A DNA stretch of 64,000 nt from Aurantiochytrium sp. KH105 (Eukaryota; Sar; Bigyra; Thraustochytrida; Thraustochytriidae). Of this stretch, positions 40,226-50,486 are shown one piece after another. The stretch's first letter is position 1; every line of letters begins with the position of its first letter. The position numbers and the translations under genes are program-made. The DNA lies in the NCBI GenBank assembly GCA_003116975.1, contig BGKB01000014.1:390601-454600 (forward strand), given 5' to 3'. Below the pieces are notes generated by a model. It had not been told where the DNA came from. It ran no database searches and saw only the letters and a program-made list of their open reading frames with translations.

Positions 40226-41839
40226 TTAAAGATTGGTGACTCCACCCTCGCCGTCAATAAATGCGAAGATAAGCGGCTGCGCAGACACAGGCCCACGCTC
40301 GAAAGAAAAGGCTTTGCGCGCAGCCTTGCAAAGATCCGCATCCGAGGTGCGCGCATTATTCGTGTACAAAGTGCAAAGGATGTCGCCCGGATGCACGGCC
40401 TCGGACAAGGAGCGCTGGAGCTCGATACCACTGCCAAAATCAATATTGTCCGAGGCGACGGAGCGAAAAGCGCCAAGTTTCTTGCTGAGCTCTCCGAGCA
40501 CAATCGTATCAATGCCAACAATGCGCGTCGCGTCGTCAATCGTGCTATCTACAGGCAGCTCGGACTCAATGTGCTCGAGGTCTCCCGGCTCGACACGAAC
40601 CTCAATGCGGCGCTCCACCGTGTAGGGAGACGGGCCCGGCTCAAGCGCCTTGGCAATGAACTCGAGATCGCCGCCTTGGGCCTCGACCATCTTACGAAAG
40701 CTCTCCATGGCGCGGCCCGAAGTGATGGACTCGACAGCCATATTGTAGCCCTCTTCTAGCGTCGAGCATTTGCCTGCTTGCAGGAGAACTTGCGCCGAGA
40801 GAAGAAAACTGATGTCTCGGAGATTGCCAGTACGGGTGTGCTGGCCGTTGAGGATCTGCAGACACTCCACGAGCTCGAGATAGCTCCCGATGGCGTAGCC
40901 GAGCGGCTGATGCATGCTCGTCACAAAAGCCGATGCAGAACGCTCGGTCCCCCGAGCGGCCGCAACAAGCTTTTGCGCAAAGCTGACGGCGGCATTGACG
41001 TCGGCCAATGCCGTGCCAGATCCAGTCTTTACGTCAAAGAGGAAGGAGCTCGTACCGCCGGCGAGCTTTTTTCCAACGACCGAGGCGGCCATGAGTGGCA
41101 AGTTCTCGGAAATGTACAAGAGTTCCCGGATTCTGCGCAAGGGTTCGTCAGCGGGCACGATATCTGGAAAGGGCGCGACGATGGCCGCGTTTACCTCCTC
41201 CACGATTTGAATAAAGTCTTGTTCGGGCATTTTGACACGGAAACCGGGAATACACTCGAGCTTGTCGACAATGCCTCCGATGAAGCCGCGATCCGAGATT
41301 TTGGGAACCTTGATTCCGCACGAGGCGCAAACCGGGACCACAATGAGCGAGGTTTTGTCGCCGACCCCGCTGTACAGGCTAACCGAGGGTTCGTCGTCTG
41401 GAAGTTGTACCTTTGCGCCGGAATCCGCAATGGCTTGAGCCATGTAGACGGTTTCTTGCGTTGTCAAACCGCCATTGCTTTCACTCAGACTCATGGCCAT
41501 GAGCAGTGCACTAGCCTGCTCTGGCCCGAGTACCTCTGGGCGCATTTCCACACACGAGTCGACAAACCATCGCATTTCCGAGGCCGAGAACTCCTCTCCA
41601 CGCTGCCGTTTCTGCAAGAGCAGGCTCGCGGACACTGGCATCTGGTCCTGCTCTATCGCCGCGCCGCTGGCTGCCCCCGCTGCAGCGCTCAACGTCGTCT
41701 TTGACGAAGAAGACGACGACGACGAAGACGATGATGTTGACCAGGTGCGTTGCGCCATCCTGGTCGGCGCCGCACTTTGCACAACAGAGTGCGCCACGCC
41801 GCCGCGCCCGAGCCGCGCGAGCGCGTGTCGCATGATCAT
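40226..41839 (-). CDS. Thymidine/pyrimidine-nucleoside phosphorylase-like protein with degenerate active site
   Basis: 537 aa from ATG 41837-41839 to TAA 40226-40228. A Met at 41833 is an alternative start; the track upstream begins only with GTG. The N-terminus (MIMRHALARLGRGG ... TRMAQRTW, then a poly-Ser run) looks like a mitochondrial transit peptide. The body aligns along the whole thymidine phosphorylase family: helical domain with EMRWFVDSCVEM, SGVGDKTSLIVVPVCASCG, IVDKLECIPGF, GKKLAGGTSSFLFDVKTGSG, and a C-terminal alpha/beta domain. Family catalysis needs KHSTGG before GVGD, HTGGT in SGRGLGHTGGT, and an Arg in YALRD. Here these read VSLYSG, SDRGFIGGIVD (two residues shorter, GGT to GGI) and LYISENLPL (Arg segment deleted). 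Probably a pseudoenzyme or an enzyme with changed chemistry. Confidence 0.87.
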   Translation of the reverse strand: MIMRHALARLGRGGVAHSVVQSAAPTRMAQRTWSTSSSSSSSSSSSKTTLSAAAGAASGAAIEQDQMPVSASLLLQKRQRGEEFSASEMRWFVDSCVEMRPEVLGPEQASALLMAMSLSESNGGLTTQETVYMAQAIADSGAKVQLPDDEPSVSLYSGVGDKTSLIVVPVCASCGIKVPKISDRGFIGGIVDKLECIPGFRVKMPEQDFIQIVEEVNAAIVAPFPDIVPADEPLRRIRELLYISENLPLMAASVVGKKLAGGTSSFLFDVKTGSGTALADVNAAVSFAQKLVAAARGTERSASAFVTSMHQPLGYAIGSYLELVECLQILNGQHTRTGNLRDISFLLSAQVLLQAGKCSTLEEGYNMAVESITSGRAMESFRKMVEAQGGDLEFIAKALEPGPSPYTVERRIEVRVEPGDLEHIESELPVDSTIDDATRIVGIDTIVLGELSKKLGAFRSVASDNIDFGSGIELQRSLSEAVHPGDILCTLYTNNARTSDADLCKAARKAFSFERGPVSAQPLIFAFIDGEGGVTNL

Positions 41840-42198
41840 GACCTCTGTGAGCTGGTTTCCCACCGCCGCCCCGCCCCTCGCGTGCGTCGAGGTCCCGCGC
41901 GCAAGCGGTGAAGCGACTTGCTTACTTGCTTACTAGCTTGCTTGCTTGCCTTGCTTGCTTGGTCCGGTCTCGCAAAACTGTTTGCAGTGTTCGTTCACTC
42001 ATACACGGTGACGTGTCACAGTCGGTTGAAAGTCAACCTATTGATCAAACAATCAAAACATCTGGCAGGCCTCGGCCCGCGACGAAGCGACGAGCGAGCG
42101 AGCGATCGATCCATGATCGCACAGCTGCTCGCGATCGCCAGTCAGGCGCTCGGGTTCGTGTCATTCTTCTGCCGTGCTCAAAGGGTTTTGTCCTGCAT

Positions 42199-42269
42199 GT
42201 CAGTCAGTCAGTCAGTCAGTCAGTCAGTCAGTCAGTCAGTCAGTCAGTCAGTCAGTCAGTCAGTCAGTC
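42199..42269. repeat. (CAGT)n microsatellite, about 17 copies
   Basis: An uninterrupted 70-bp tract of tcag/cagt. Confidence 0.95.
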
Positions 42270-42343
42270 CGAGGTCATCGTTACCTCGCATCGCATTGCA
42301 TTGCGTTTTTGTCGTCATCAAGAACCCAATGACTCGCGCTTGC

Positions 42344-42376
<33 letters not shown>
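42344..42376. repeat. (GCT)n microsatellite
   Basis: About ten GCT triplets with one change near the end. Confidence 0.85.
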
Positions 42377-42377
<1 letters not shown>

Positions 42378-44253
42378 GCTTAGTCGCTGTTTTTATTTGT
42401 TTTTTTTTGGGGGGGGGGGGGCTGACATCAGTTTTGTCTTGACGCGCAAGGCCATTGTTTGGACATGATCATTTGGATGGGTGAGGGGGTGGGGTTGAGA
42501 GCACGAGCATAATAAGGGCGGGCAGAGGCCAGCCGGCCTGCGGACAAAGCCCGGACTGCGAAAAGACCGCCCTGGTCACCAAGCGCTGACAAATTCGCGA
42601 CAGACGCTTCCTTGAGTGGCAGGACCAGCTTGAGCCAGCTTGCTATCGTCGAAGATTCGGTTTGGCGTGTCGTCCCCCAGACGCGTGCGAATGTCGGCAT
42701 CTCGACATACGCTCCTCCCTCCAAGCCAATGTCTCTTCCGTTAGCCATCGCCCAAATCGCATCGAAGTTCGTGGCGTGTGGACCCCATCTTGGACGTCAC
42801 ATCCCGCCAGCTGAGCAACGACTTTGCGCGTGGTTGACGAACCCGCGAACAAGACGGGCCTCGCGCGGCCCTCGAGGTCGTGATGCTGACATCGCGGCCG
42901 CACGCAACGCTCACAACAACCAACTGCAAGAGATCGATCGCAGCGCTAGCCAGGCCCAGGCCTAGTCAGCCGTCCCAGCCCGCAGGCCAGAGGCGGTACA
43001 GGCTGCGTTTGCGTTGCATGCATGCATGTTGCGGGTACCGCGAGCTGCCGCTGGCTGCTTCCGATTCGGCCCCGGGACTCAAAGAGCGAAACGCCGCAAC
43101 TTGAACGGCGTCCGTCCGCTTTTAGCGAGCTGGCCGAACAACCTGCCGTGCTTGAGAAAAGGACAAAACACGAAAGATACCCGGCCTCGTCGCCGCAAGC
43201 CGCGGCCGCCAGCACTTGTCCCCTTCCGCCGTGCAGCGGAGAACGCGCCGCGCTCTTCTCGGCAACTCCGAAGGGGCTCTGCGCAAGCAAGCAATCGCGG
43301 CAGCCTTCTCCCAAGTCTTCCTCACGCAAAGGCGCACACCTAGGTACACACGAGGGGTCCCCGCATCGTCGGACGCAGACCCTGAAGGGTCCCCGCCGCG
43401 CGTGCAGTGGCAATCCTGGGGCTCTTCGTGGCGCCTCGCGGCTCAACACGGCGCAGCCTGCGACGCCCGCGCAGAGCGTGATCGCCGGAAGGAAATTCCG
43501 CGTCTTTCGCGCGCGGAAACTGGCCTCGGGGCGCGCGCAGCGCCGGCTCGAGGCGCGGTCCCGCTCCGCGCGCGTCATGACGGCCTCAACCCAACCTGGG
43601 ACACGAGAACGCGGGGAACGGTCCGAAACTACCATGGCGGAGGCCACTGTGGGTGCCCAACCACCGCCAACCCTCTCCAGGTATAAGTAGGCAGATAGAT
43701 AGGAGACTAACTTCAACGATGCGATTCATCATCCACCACGAGCCGCCGTGCCGGCAGGGCTTGGAGATCAGGCCTCGCCGATCGATGACGCCGGCGAGCC
43801 GCCGCTGGCGAACGCCACGCGACCCCCGCCGACCCCCGGGGCCCGAGCCCGCGCGCAGGGCGGGCCCAGGCCGGCCCGACGCGACCGCCCACGGCCACGC
43901 TCGATCTATCGATCGACCCGGCCAAGAAGACGCCGCGAGAGCGCCGAGAGCGCACGGCGGGCGCACCGTGAGCAAGTGAGAGCAGCGAGCAAGCGAGCGC
44001 GGGCGCGGGCGCGTGGAGGCGAGGCGAGGCGGGGCGAAGGCGGGGTCTGCGCAGCTGCAGCTGGCTGCAGCTAGCTAGCTAGCTCTGCTGCTGCGTGTCG
44101 GGAGTGGAGCGCGGCAAAGCCGTGCGGGTTCGGCGCCGCGGGGGAAGAGGAGGAGGAGACTTCAGCCGAGTGCCGCGCAGACTTTGTGCGCCCGCGCGGC
44201 ACGGGTGAGATTGATTGCCGTCGCTTTTAGCGTGGATGGCACGGCCGGCAGGG

Positions 44254-44283
<30 letters not shown>
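44254..44283. repeat. (GGCT)n microsatellite
   Basis: About seven copies, 0.5 kb upstream of PDR-5. Confidence 0.85.
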
Positions 44284-44285
<2 letters not shown>

Positions 44286-44609
44286 CTTGCGGGGCCACGC
44301 CGACCTACCGCGGCCGCGACGCACGCCAGCGTGCTTGGTTGCTTGCTCACTCGCTCGCACGTCCTGGCGGGAAGGTGGAAAGTGGGAGAAGAGGGGAGGA
44401 CGCAGCGCGGTTGTCCAGAGTGCGTGTGTGACTCTCAGGGGCAGCGACGGTGAACCGCTCGAGGAGGCACCAGGCATGGCTCTGCTTACGCGTCATTCGA
44501 CGTGCCTCGCTCACTCACTGGCAGGCCGTGACGGCACGCACGGCTGCAAAAGGCAAAGCAAACCCGAAACGCCAAAACAAGAACCAAGTTGCAGGGACTC
44601 CAGAAGACC

Positions 44610-44610
<1 letters not shown>

Positions 44611-44653
<43 letters not shown>
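44611..44653. repeat. (GTGC)n microsatellite
   Basis: About ten copies of gcgt/gtgc, 120 bp upstream of the PDR-5 start, probably in its 5' UTR or core promoter. Confidence 0.9.
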
Positions 44654-44655
<2 letters not shown>

Positions 44656-44770
44656 AACGTGCGTGTGCGGAGGTCGTCGCTAGAAAGCGTCACTGGCAGT
44701 GAGTGAGGGGCGAGTCGTGGCGTCGAAGGCAAGCAAGCCAGCAAGCAAACCAGCAAGCAGATCAAGAACG

Positions 44771-47700
44771 ATGCTGGCTGACAGCGAAGTACCTCGCAAG
44801 GTCGAGACAGAGACCGAGACCGAGACCTTGACCGACGAGGAAGGAGATGTCATCCTCGGCGAAGATGGCACGGCGGAGGATGACGCGTTCAACGTCGAAG
44901 AGGGCGAGTCTCGACGCAAGGCGCAACGACCCAACGAGGAAGAAGCAACGAGAATCCGAGCCCTCCTGGGACGGCTTCAGAAACAAGCCCAGCGCCAAAA
45001 CACCACGGACAAGGAGAAGGTCCAGGTCACGCTCACGAGCGAGGAGGTCGGTCTTCTGGGACAACTCATGGACCAAGGCCTGATCCGAGCACCCTCGCGA
45101 CTCGGGACCACGCTCGGGCCCGTTGATCGACAAATGACAATGGTACAATACGCCAACATGGTAGCGCGGGCAGAGGGCGACGACACATGGCCCGTCAACC
45201 TTGCCTTTCAGAACCTCACCTACTCGGTCAATGTTCGCAAAGTCGACGTTGGCATCTCTACCGTGGGCACCACCTTTTACAAGATGCTGACCCCCTTTTT
45301 TGCTTGCGACAAGTCACGCCGTCTCGATTTGCCCATCCTGCGCAACGTCTCGGGCGTCTTTGAAGCCGGCAAGTCCACACTCGTCCTCGGCCCTCCCGGC
45401 TGCGGTGTCAGCTCGCTCTTCAAGGTGCTGTCCGGGCGCGCCAAGACAGGTCACGCGCGCAAGCTTTCGGGCGATATCTTCTACTCTGGTTTCACGGCCA
45501 AAGAGATTTATCTGCGCAAGCTCATCACCTTTATCGGTCAGGTCGATGTGCATTGCCCCGTGCTTACGGTCCGCGAGACCTTGCAGTTTGCCTACGACTG
45601 TTTCGGAGGCCCCGAGATGGCGCAGCACGTCATGACCCGCTCGGGCGTCTCGGATGAAATCTCAGAGGAAGAGTGGGTACACATTCGCGAGCAGCTCGAG
45701 GATCTGCCCCAGTTCATCATTGACAACCTTGCCCTCACCAATGCTGCCGACACCATCGTTGGCGATGAGCTCCTGCGCGGCGTCTCTGGAGGCGAAAAGA
45801 AGCGCGTCACCTCCGCGGAAATGCTCATGGGCCGACGCCCCATCGCCCTGTACGATCAGATCTCCACCGGCCTCGACAGTGCTGCGACCTTTGACATTTG
45901 TCGTCGCATTACGGGCGTTGCGAAGAGCCTGGCCTTGACGCCGGTTGTCGCTTTGCTCCAGCCACCGCCTGAAACCTATTCGCTCTTTGACGAAATCCTC
46001 ATTCTCGCCCTTGGACACATTGTCTTTCATGGCCCTCGCGAGGACGTGCTCCCGTACTTTTCCAGCATTGGCTTTGATTGTCCTCATGATCGAGACATTG
46101 CCGACTTTATCCAAGAGGTCACGACTCCAGCTCGCACACGATACCAAACGCATGCCAATGCGCCATCCGACGAAGAAGAGATGGCCAGAGCCTGGCTCGA
46201 GTCGCCCTTTTCCCAGAAAAAGCGGGATGCCACGGCGTACTGGTGCAACCCTGGGAACAAGATTGAGTCTCCCGTGCAGCGCGAGCTCTACTCGGTCAAC
46301 ACGCCCGTCTACGCAAACTCTTTTTGCAAAGAGCTCAATCTCATTTTTGTGCGCCAGCTCAAGCTGACCTTTCGCGATGGGGCCTTTCTTGCGGCGCGCA
46401 TTGGCCAGGCCATCGTCATGGGTGTCTTCATGGGCTCCATCTTTCTCGACTTGGACCCAAATCTACCCACAAGTGCCAACGACGATCAGACACCTGCCAC
46501 GCAGCGCTTCGGCATCCTCTTTGCTGTTCTCATGCAAAGTCTTCTCTCCGGCTTGGCACAAATGCCCGTCGTTCTCGCCCAGCGCCCCGTGTACTACAAG
46601 CAAAGCGGAAGCTTTTTCTTCCGGACCATCAACTATGTGCTCAGCGAGACTGCGGTGGTTCTGCCTATTGCTCTCGTCGAGTCCATTCTCCTCGCCGCGC
46701 TCGTGTTCTTTCTCTCCGCGCTCGTGCCGTGGGGAGACGCCACGCAGACGGGGGTGATCGACACCGGAGCTCGCTTCATGCTCTTTGTGGTCGTGCTCTT
46801 TGCCATGAACTTTTCCTTTGGAGGCTATCTTCGCGCCATCGGTGCAATCTCGCCAACCCCCTCCATCTCACAGGTCCTTGCAGCCATTTCCATCGGTTCA
46901 ACAGTTCTCTTTAGCGGCTACATCATCACAGCGGACCAGATTCCGGTCTGGTTCATCTGGATTTACTGGCTTTCGCCAATTGGATGGGCCTTTCGGTCTG
47001 CGTGTCTGGTCATTTTTGGCTCGAAAGCTTTTACTGATGCGCAGCGAACCTATTCACTCAGCCTCTTTGGTGTGACCGAGGATGACAAGTATCTTTGGGG
47101 TGGCATTCTCATGCTCCTCGCTTACGGAATCCTCTATGTTTTCATTAGCTTCCTCACGTACGAGTATGTGCGCTACGAGGACAACGGCGGCCGCCAAACG
47201 AAGGCAGGACCTGATGCAGAAGACACCCACGACCCGGAAGTTGCCGAAGTGGAGCGCGTATGGAAGGAACGCAACACGAGCTCCATGATGGAAATTGGCA
47301 ATCGTCCGATCGGGGCCGTGGAGGACAACAAGTCGGGCGCCTCCTCTGCGAACACGCCGGCCGACGATGATGTCGCCGTGCGCGTTCATACTTCGCTTGC
47401 GCAGGAAGATTTTGAGCCAGCCGATCTCGTCTTTCGCGATCTCTGGTACTCTGTGCAAGGCCCCGAAGATAGCAAGGGCAGCTACAACTTGGACCTTCTC
47501 AAGGGCATCACAGGATATGCCGAGGCGGGAACCTTGACGGCTCTCATGGGCAGCAGTGGTGCTGGTAAATCTACTTTGATGGACGTCTTGGCGCTGCGCA
47601 AGACGGGAGGCAAGATTCGTGGCGAGGTCTTGGTCAATGGCCGACCGCAGGAAAAGACGAGCTTCTCCCGGGTCATTGGCTATGTGGAGCAGATGGATAT

Positions 47701-49246
47701 TCACAGCCCGAACGCGACCGTGCACGAGGCCATTACCTTTTCAGCCTACCTGCGGCAGCCTGCGCGCATTCCTCGGGCCGAGAAGGATCGCTTTGTGGAA
47801 CAAGTTATTGACACGCTCAAGCTCGAGAACATTCGCGATTTCGCCATCGGCTTCAAGACATCGGGTGGCTTGACCACCGAGCAGGCCAAACGGGTGACCA
47901 TTGCTGTCGAGCTGGCTGCCAACCCAGCCATTATCTTTGCAGACGAGCCGACCTCGGGTCTCGACGCCAATTCGGCGCGTATCGTCATGGACGGCCTTGA
48001 CCGCATTGCGCGCGCGGGGCGCACAGTTGTTTGCACGATCCACCAGCCGTCCAAGGACATTTTCATGAAGTTCGACCGTTTGCTTCTCCTTCGCCGCGGT
48101 GGCGAGATGGTGTACTTTGGCGACCTCGGCCAGGGTTCGCAAAAGCTGCTCGACTACTTGGCGGCCATTCCTGGCACGGAGCTCATGCCCAATCCACGAT
48201 ACAATCCGGCCACCTACATGCTCGAGGCGATTGGCGCGAGTGCTGGCAAAAAGGTCAAGGCAGACTACGCGGCCGAGTACCGCGAGAGTGATTTGCGACG
48301 CACGAATGACGAGGCGATTGAGACGCTCATCCAGCGCAACCTTGAAGAGCGTCGCGAGCTTCACTTTGACGATGGGTACGCGAGCACTTTTGCCACACAA
48401 GCTGACCAGCTCATGAAGCGCTGGTGGCTTTCCTTTTGGCGTAACCCTGGCTACAACACGACCCGTGTGCTGGTCTCGGTGGTGATTGCCATCTTTTTTG
48501 GCTTTTCCTTTTTCCGTAATGGACTCAGCATTGAGTCTTCCTCGGATGTGCAGAGTTTCATCGGATTGCTGTACCATTGCTCCACCTTTATGGGCGTCAT
48601 CGCGCTCAACACGGCTATTCCAACCATCATGGACGAGCGGGCTCCGTTTTACCGCGAACGCGCGGCCAACTTTTACAGCGTTACGCCAATGGTGATTGCC
48701 CAGACGTTGTCGGAGTTCCCCTACCTATTGTTCACCACGCTCCTTTACGTGAGCATCTTCTACTTTATCGTGTACCTGTATCACGATGCGGTTTCCTTCT
48801 TCCTCTTTTGGTTCGCCTACTTTTTGCTGATGATGACCATGACGTTCTGGGGTCATTTGCTCGCTACCGCATGCCCCAATGATCAGGTGGCAAATGTCAT
48901 GGGCGGCGTTTCTCTGGGGTTTTGGTCCATCAGCTCGGGGCTCATGATCGCCTGGGACGACATTCCTGGTTTTTGGCAGTGGCTCGTGGCCATCAATCCG
49001 ATTCGCTATGCGCTCAACGCCCTCGTGGTTTCTCAGCTGTCCTGCGAGGACGCCTCTGCGACGCCGATGAAGCCTGGCTGCTTTGAGCTCGATACCGGTC
49101 AAACCGTTTGGGAGTTTACGCGCGAGAACTTTGGCTACGAGGCCCACGACTGGAAGTTTTGCATTGGTGCCCTTGCCGGCTTTGCGGGCGGCTTTCGCAT
49201 CATTACCGCCCTCTGCTACACCTACGTTTCGTACCTCAAGCGCTGA
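44771..49246 (+). CDS. PDR-5: full-size ABCG/PDR-type ABC transporter
   Basis: 1491 aa from ATG 44771 (MLADSEVPRK) to TGA 49244-49246; the 24 codons upstream begin with GTG and are Ser/Lys repeats, so I exclude them. The N-terminus is Glu/Thr-rich and acidic, followed by TRIRALLGRLQKQ. NBD1: GPPGCGVSS (about residue 207, V for K), VSGGEKKR, LYDQIS (Q for E), ALLQPPPE. NBD2: GSSGAGKST (about 927), LTTEQ, IIFADEPTSGLDA, CTIHQPSKD. Two hydrophobic domains follow the NBDs; it ends YVSYLKR. First gene of the plus-strand array. Predicted plasma-membrane exporter of unknown substrate. No intron. No close twin in the window. Confidence 0.96.
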   Translation: MLADSEVPRKVETETETETLTDEEGDVILGEDGTAEDDAFNVEEGESRRKAQRPNEEEATRIRALLGRLQKQAQRQNTTDKEKVQVTLTSEEVGLLGQLMDQGLIRAPSRLGTTLGPVDRQMTMVQYANMVARAEGDDTWPVNLAFQNLTYSVNVRKVDVGISTVGTTFYKMLTPFFACDKSRRLDLPILRNVSGVFEAGKSTLVLGPPGCGVSSLFKVLSGRAKTGHARKLSGDIFYSGFTAKEIYLRKLITFIGQVDVHCPVLTVRETLQFAYDCFGGPEMAQHVMTRSGVSDEISEEEWVHIREQLEDLPQFIIDNLALTNAADTIVGDELLRGVSGGEKKRVTSAEMLMGRRPIALYDQISTGLDSAATFDICRRITGVAKSLALTPVVALLQPPPETYSLFDEILILALGHIVFHGPREDVLPYFSSIGFDCPHDRDIADFIQEVTTPARTRYQTHANAPSDEEEMARAWLESPFSQKKRDATAYWCNPGNKIESPVQRELYSVNTPVYANSFCKELNLIFVRQLKLTFRDGAFLAARIGQAIVMGVFMGSIFLDLDPNLPTSANDDQTPATQRFGILFAVLMQSLLSGLAQMPVVLAQRPVYYKQSGSFFFRTINYVLSETAVVLPIALVESILLAALVFFLSALVPWGDATQTGVIDTGARFMLFVVVLFAMNFSFGGYLRAIGAISPTPSISQVLAAISIGSTVLFSGYIITADQIPVWFIWIYWLSPIGWAFRSACLVIFGSKAFTDAQRTYSLSLFGVTEDDKYLWGGILMLLAYGILYVFISFLTYEYVRYEDNGGRQTKAGPDAEDTHDPEVAEVERVWKERNTSSMMEIGNRPIGAVEDNKSGASSANTPADDDVAVRVHTSLAQEDFEPADLVFRDLWYSVQGPEDSKGSYNLDLLKGITGYAEAGTLTALMGSSGAGKSTLMDVLALRKTGGKIRGEVLVNGRPQEKTSFSRVIGYVEQMDIHSPNATVHEAITFSAYLRQPARIPRAEKDRFVEQVIDTLKLENIRDFAIGFKTSGGLTTEQAKRVTIAVELAANPAIIFADEPTSGLDANSARIVMDGLDRIARAGRTVVCTIHQPSKDIFMKFDRLLLLRRGGEMVYFGDLGQGSQKLLDYLAAIPGTELMPNPRYNPATYMLEAIGASAGKKVKADYAAEYRESDLRRTNDEAIETLIQRNLEERRELHFDDGYASTFATQADQLMKRWWLSFWRNPGYNTTRVLVSVVIAIFFGFSFFRNGLSIESSSDVQSFIGLLYHCSTFMGVIALNTAIPTIMDERAPFYRERAANFYSVTPMVIAQTLSEFPYLLFTTLLYVSIFYFIVYLYHDAVSFFLFWFAYFLLMMTMTFWGHLLATACPNDQVANVMGGVSLGFWSISSGLMIAWDDIPGFWQWLVAINPIRYALNALVVSQLSCEDASATPMKPGCFELDTGQTVWEFTRENFGYEAHDWKFCIGALAGFAGGFRIITALCYTYVSYLKR

Positions 49247-50486
49247 TCGAGGGAGCCATACTACTATATCTTGCAAACAACTGATTTTTGCCACTTTACG
49301 TAGATTGATTGACGCCTTTTCTGAAGGCAATGCCGGCGCTCAACTCGCTGCTCTTGTTGTCCATCTCATTGAGACGATCGATCGACCTCAGCGAGAGAGA
49401 GAATCTCGGCATCGCGGAAGCAGAGCACACAAGACCCATCCATCATCATCATCATCTGGCACGTTTCGCGTTCGTCCATTCTCATCAGTCACGGAAATGC
49501 TGTTCTCACGAGTTCTCCGATGCCCATTCTCTCGTGTGCCTTGTATGAGGAACATCGAGATCACGGAAGAAAGTAAGGCGTTGCGGATGCACGCGGTTCT
49601 TCTTCTAGCCCGCCAGCCAGGACTCCTTGGGGGGGCCAGTGACCACGACGCCCACGCCGTCGCCTCCGAGGCCCAGACCTCGGCTCCGCGAGACGGCCGT
49701 CGGACCCAGCCAAGCTCGCCGCGACGAGAGCCCTCGCGCGCCCTGGACGGACGTGCTCGGCTGGCTGGGCCTCGCGAAGACGGCGCGGCCTCGGCCGGGA
49801 TGGACGCTCGATAATGAACGGCGCTCGATGCTGAGCCCCGCGCCGCGCTCGGTGCACGCGCCGGGGAGGAGCGGCGCGGCGAGCGCCCTCGACGTCGCGA
49901 GCCTCGAGGACGAGCGCGTGGCACTTTGCTGCCTTCTCGCGCGCGCGAGGCCGAGCGAGCTGCCGGGCCTCGATGGGCAGCGCACGCGGCGCGTCGCGCT
50001 CGGGAAGCTTGGGAGCGGGGCGAGGAGAAGAGAACGAACGTCAGAACGAGCTGGCGCACTGCTTACTGATGACGCGCAAAATTCGCGACAATACTTATCA
50101 ATTTTTTTTTAATTTTTTTTTTCGTTGGGAGGTTTTGCACGCGGCTTCGAGGTGGCGAAATCTAACAGACCCAGTGCGCTTGCCGGGGGGGGTAGCATGG
50201 AGAGGAGGGGGGTAGGAAAAACTGAGCGCACAGCGAGGCACAGCATGAAAAAAATACGACCAAGTACACCCTCTGTAGCAAGGGTGAAAAATGAGTCGAT
50301 CATCAAAAATATGACGAAGGCCGCCCTCTGTGGCAGGAGTGTAGAATGGATCCAATCCCTGCCTGCAGTAAGGGGGTGGAGAGGAGGATGAGCCCAAAAT
50401 TCGACAAAGTCCAGCTGATGTAGTGAAGGGTCGTACAAAGACACTGCAAATGCGAGAGGGAAACGTTTGTACACAAATGATTTCGT
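49247..50486. other. Intergenic, 3' of PDR-5
   Basis: 49247-49600 is probably the PDR-5 3' UTR and terminator region. 49620-50090 is GC-rich and open in several frames on both strands (for example 161 codons from 49627 plus and 223 codons ending at 49388 minus); none shows a domain. About 50098-50123 is a T-rich homopolymer stretch. 50250-50400 carries loosely repeated ccctctgtrgca phrases. Confidence 0.5.

Larger units (their letters stand above)
41840..44770. other. 2.9-kb intergenic region between the phosphorylase-like gene and PDR-5, no supported gene
   Basis: Opposed starts flank this stretch, so both promoters lie in it. It is dense in simple repeats: cttg tetramers (about 41920-41965), CAGT, GCT, a T10-G13 homopolymer junction (about 42402-42420), GGCT and GTGC. 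Open frames of up to 256 codons exist on both strands, but they overlap, are Arg/Ala/Ser-rich and have no domain. Confidence 0.55.

Noticed and set aside
42199-42269. Telomere-like or satellite sequence
   Set aside because: CAGT tetramers do not match known telomere repeats and the tract is only 70 bp inside unique sequence.
42946-43716. 256-codon minus-strand frame between the phosphorylase-like gene and PDR-5
   Set aside because: Cys/Arg/Ala-rich with no motif, overlapped by comparable plus-strand frames; typical GC artefact.
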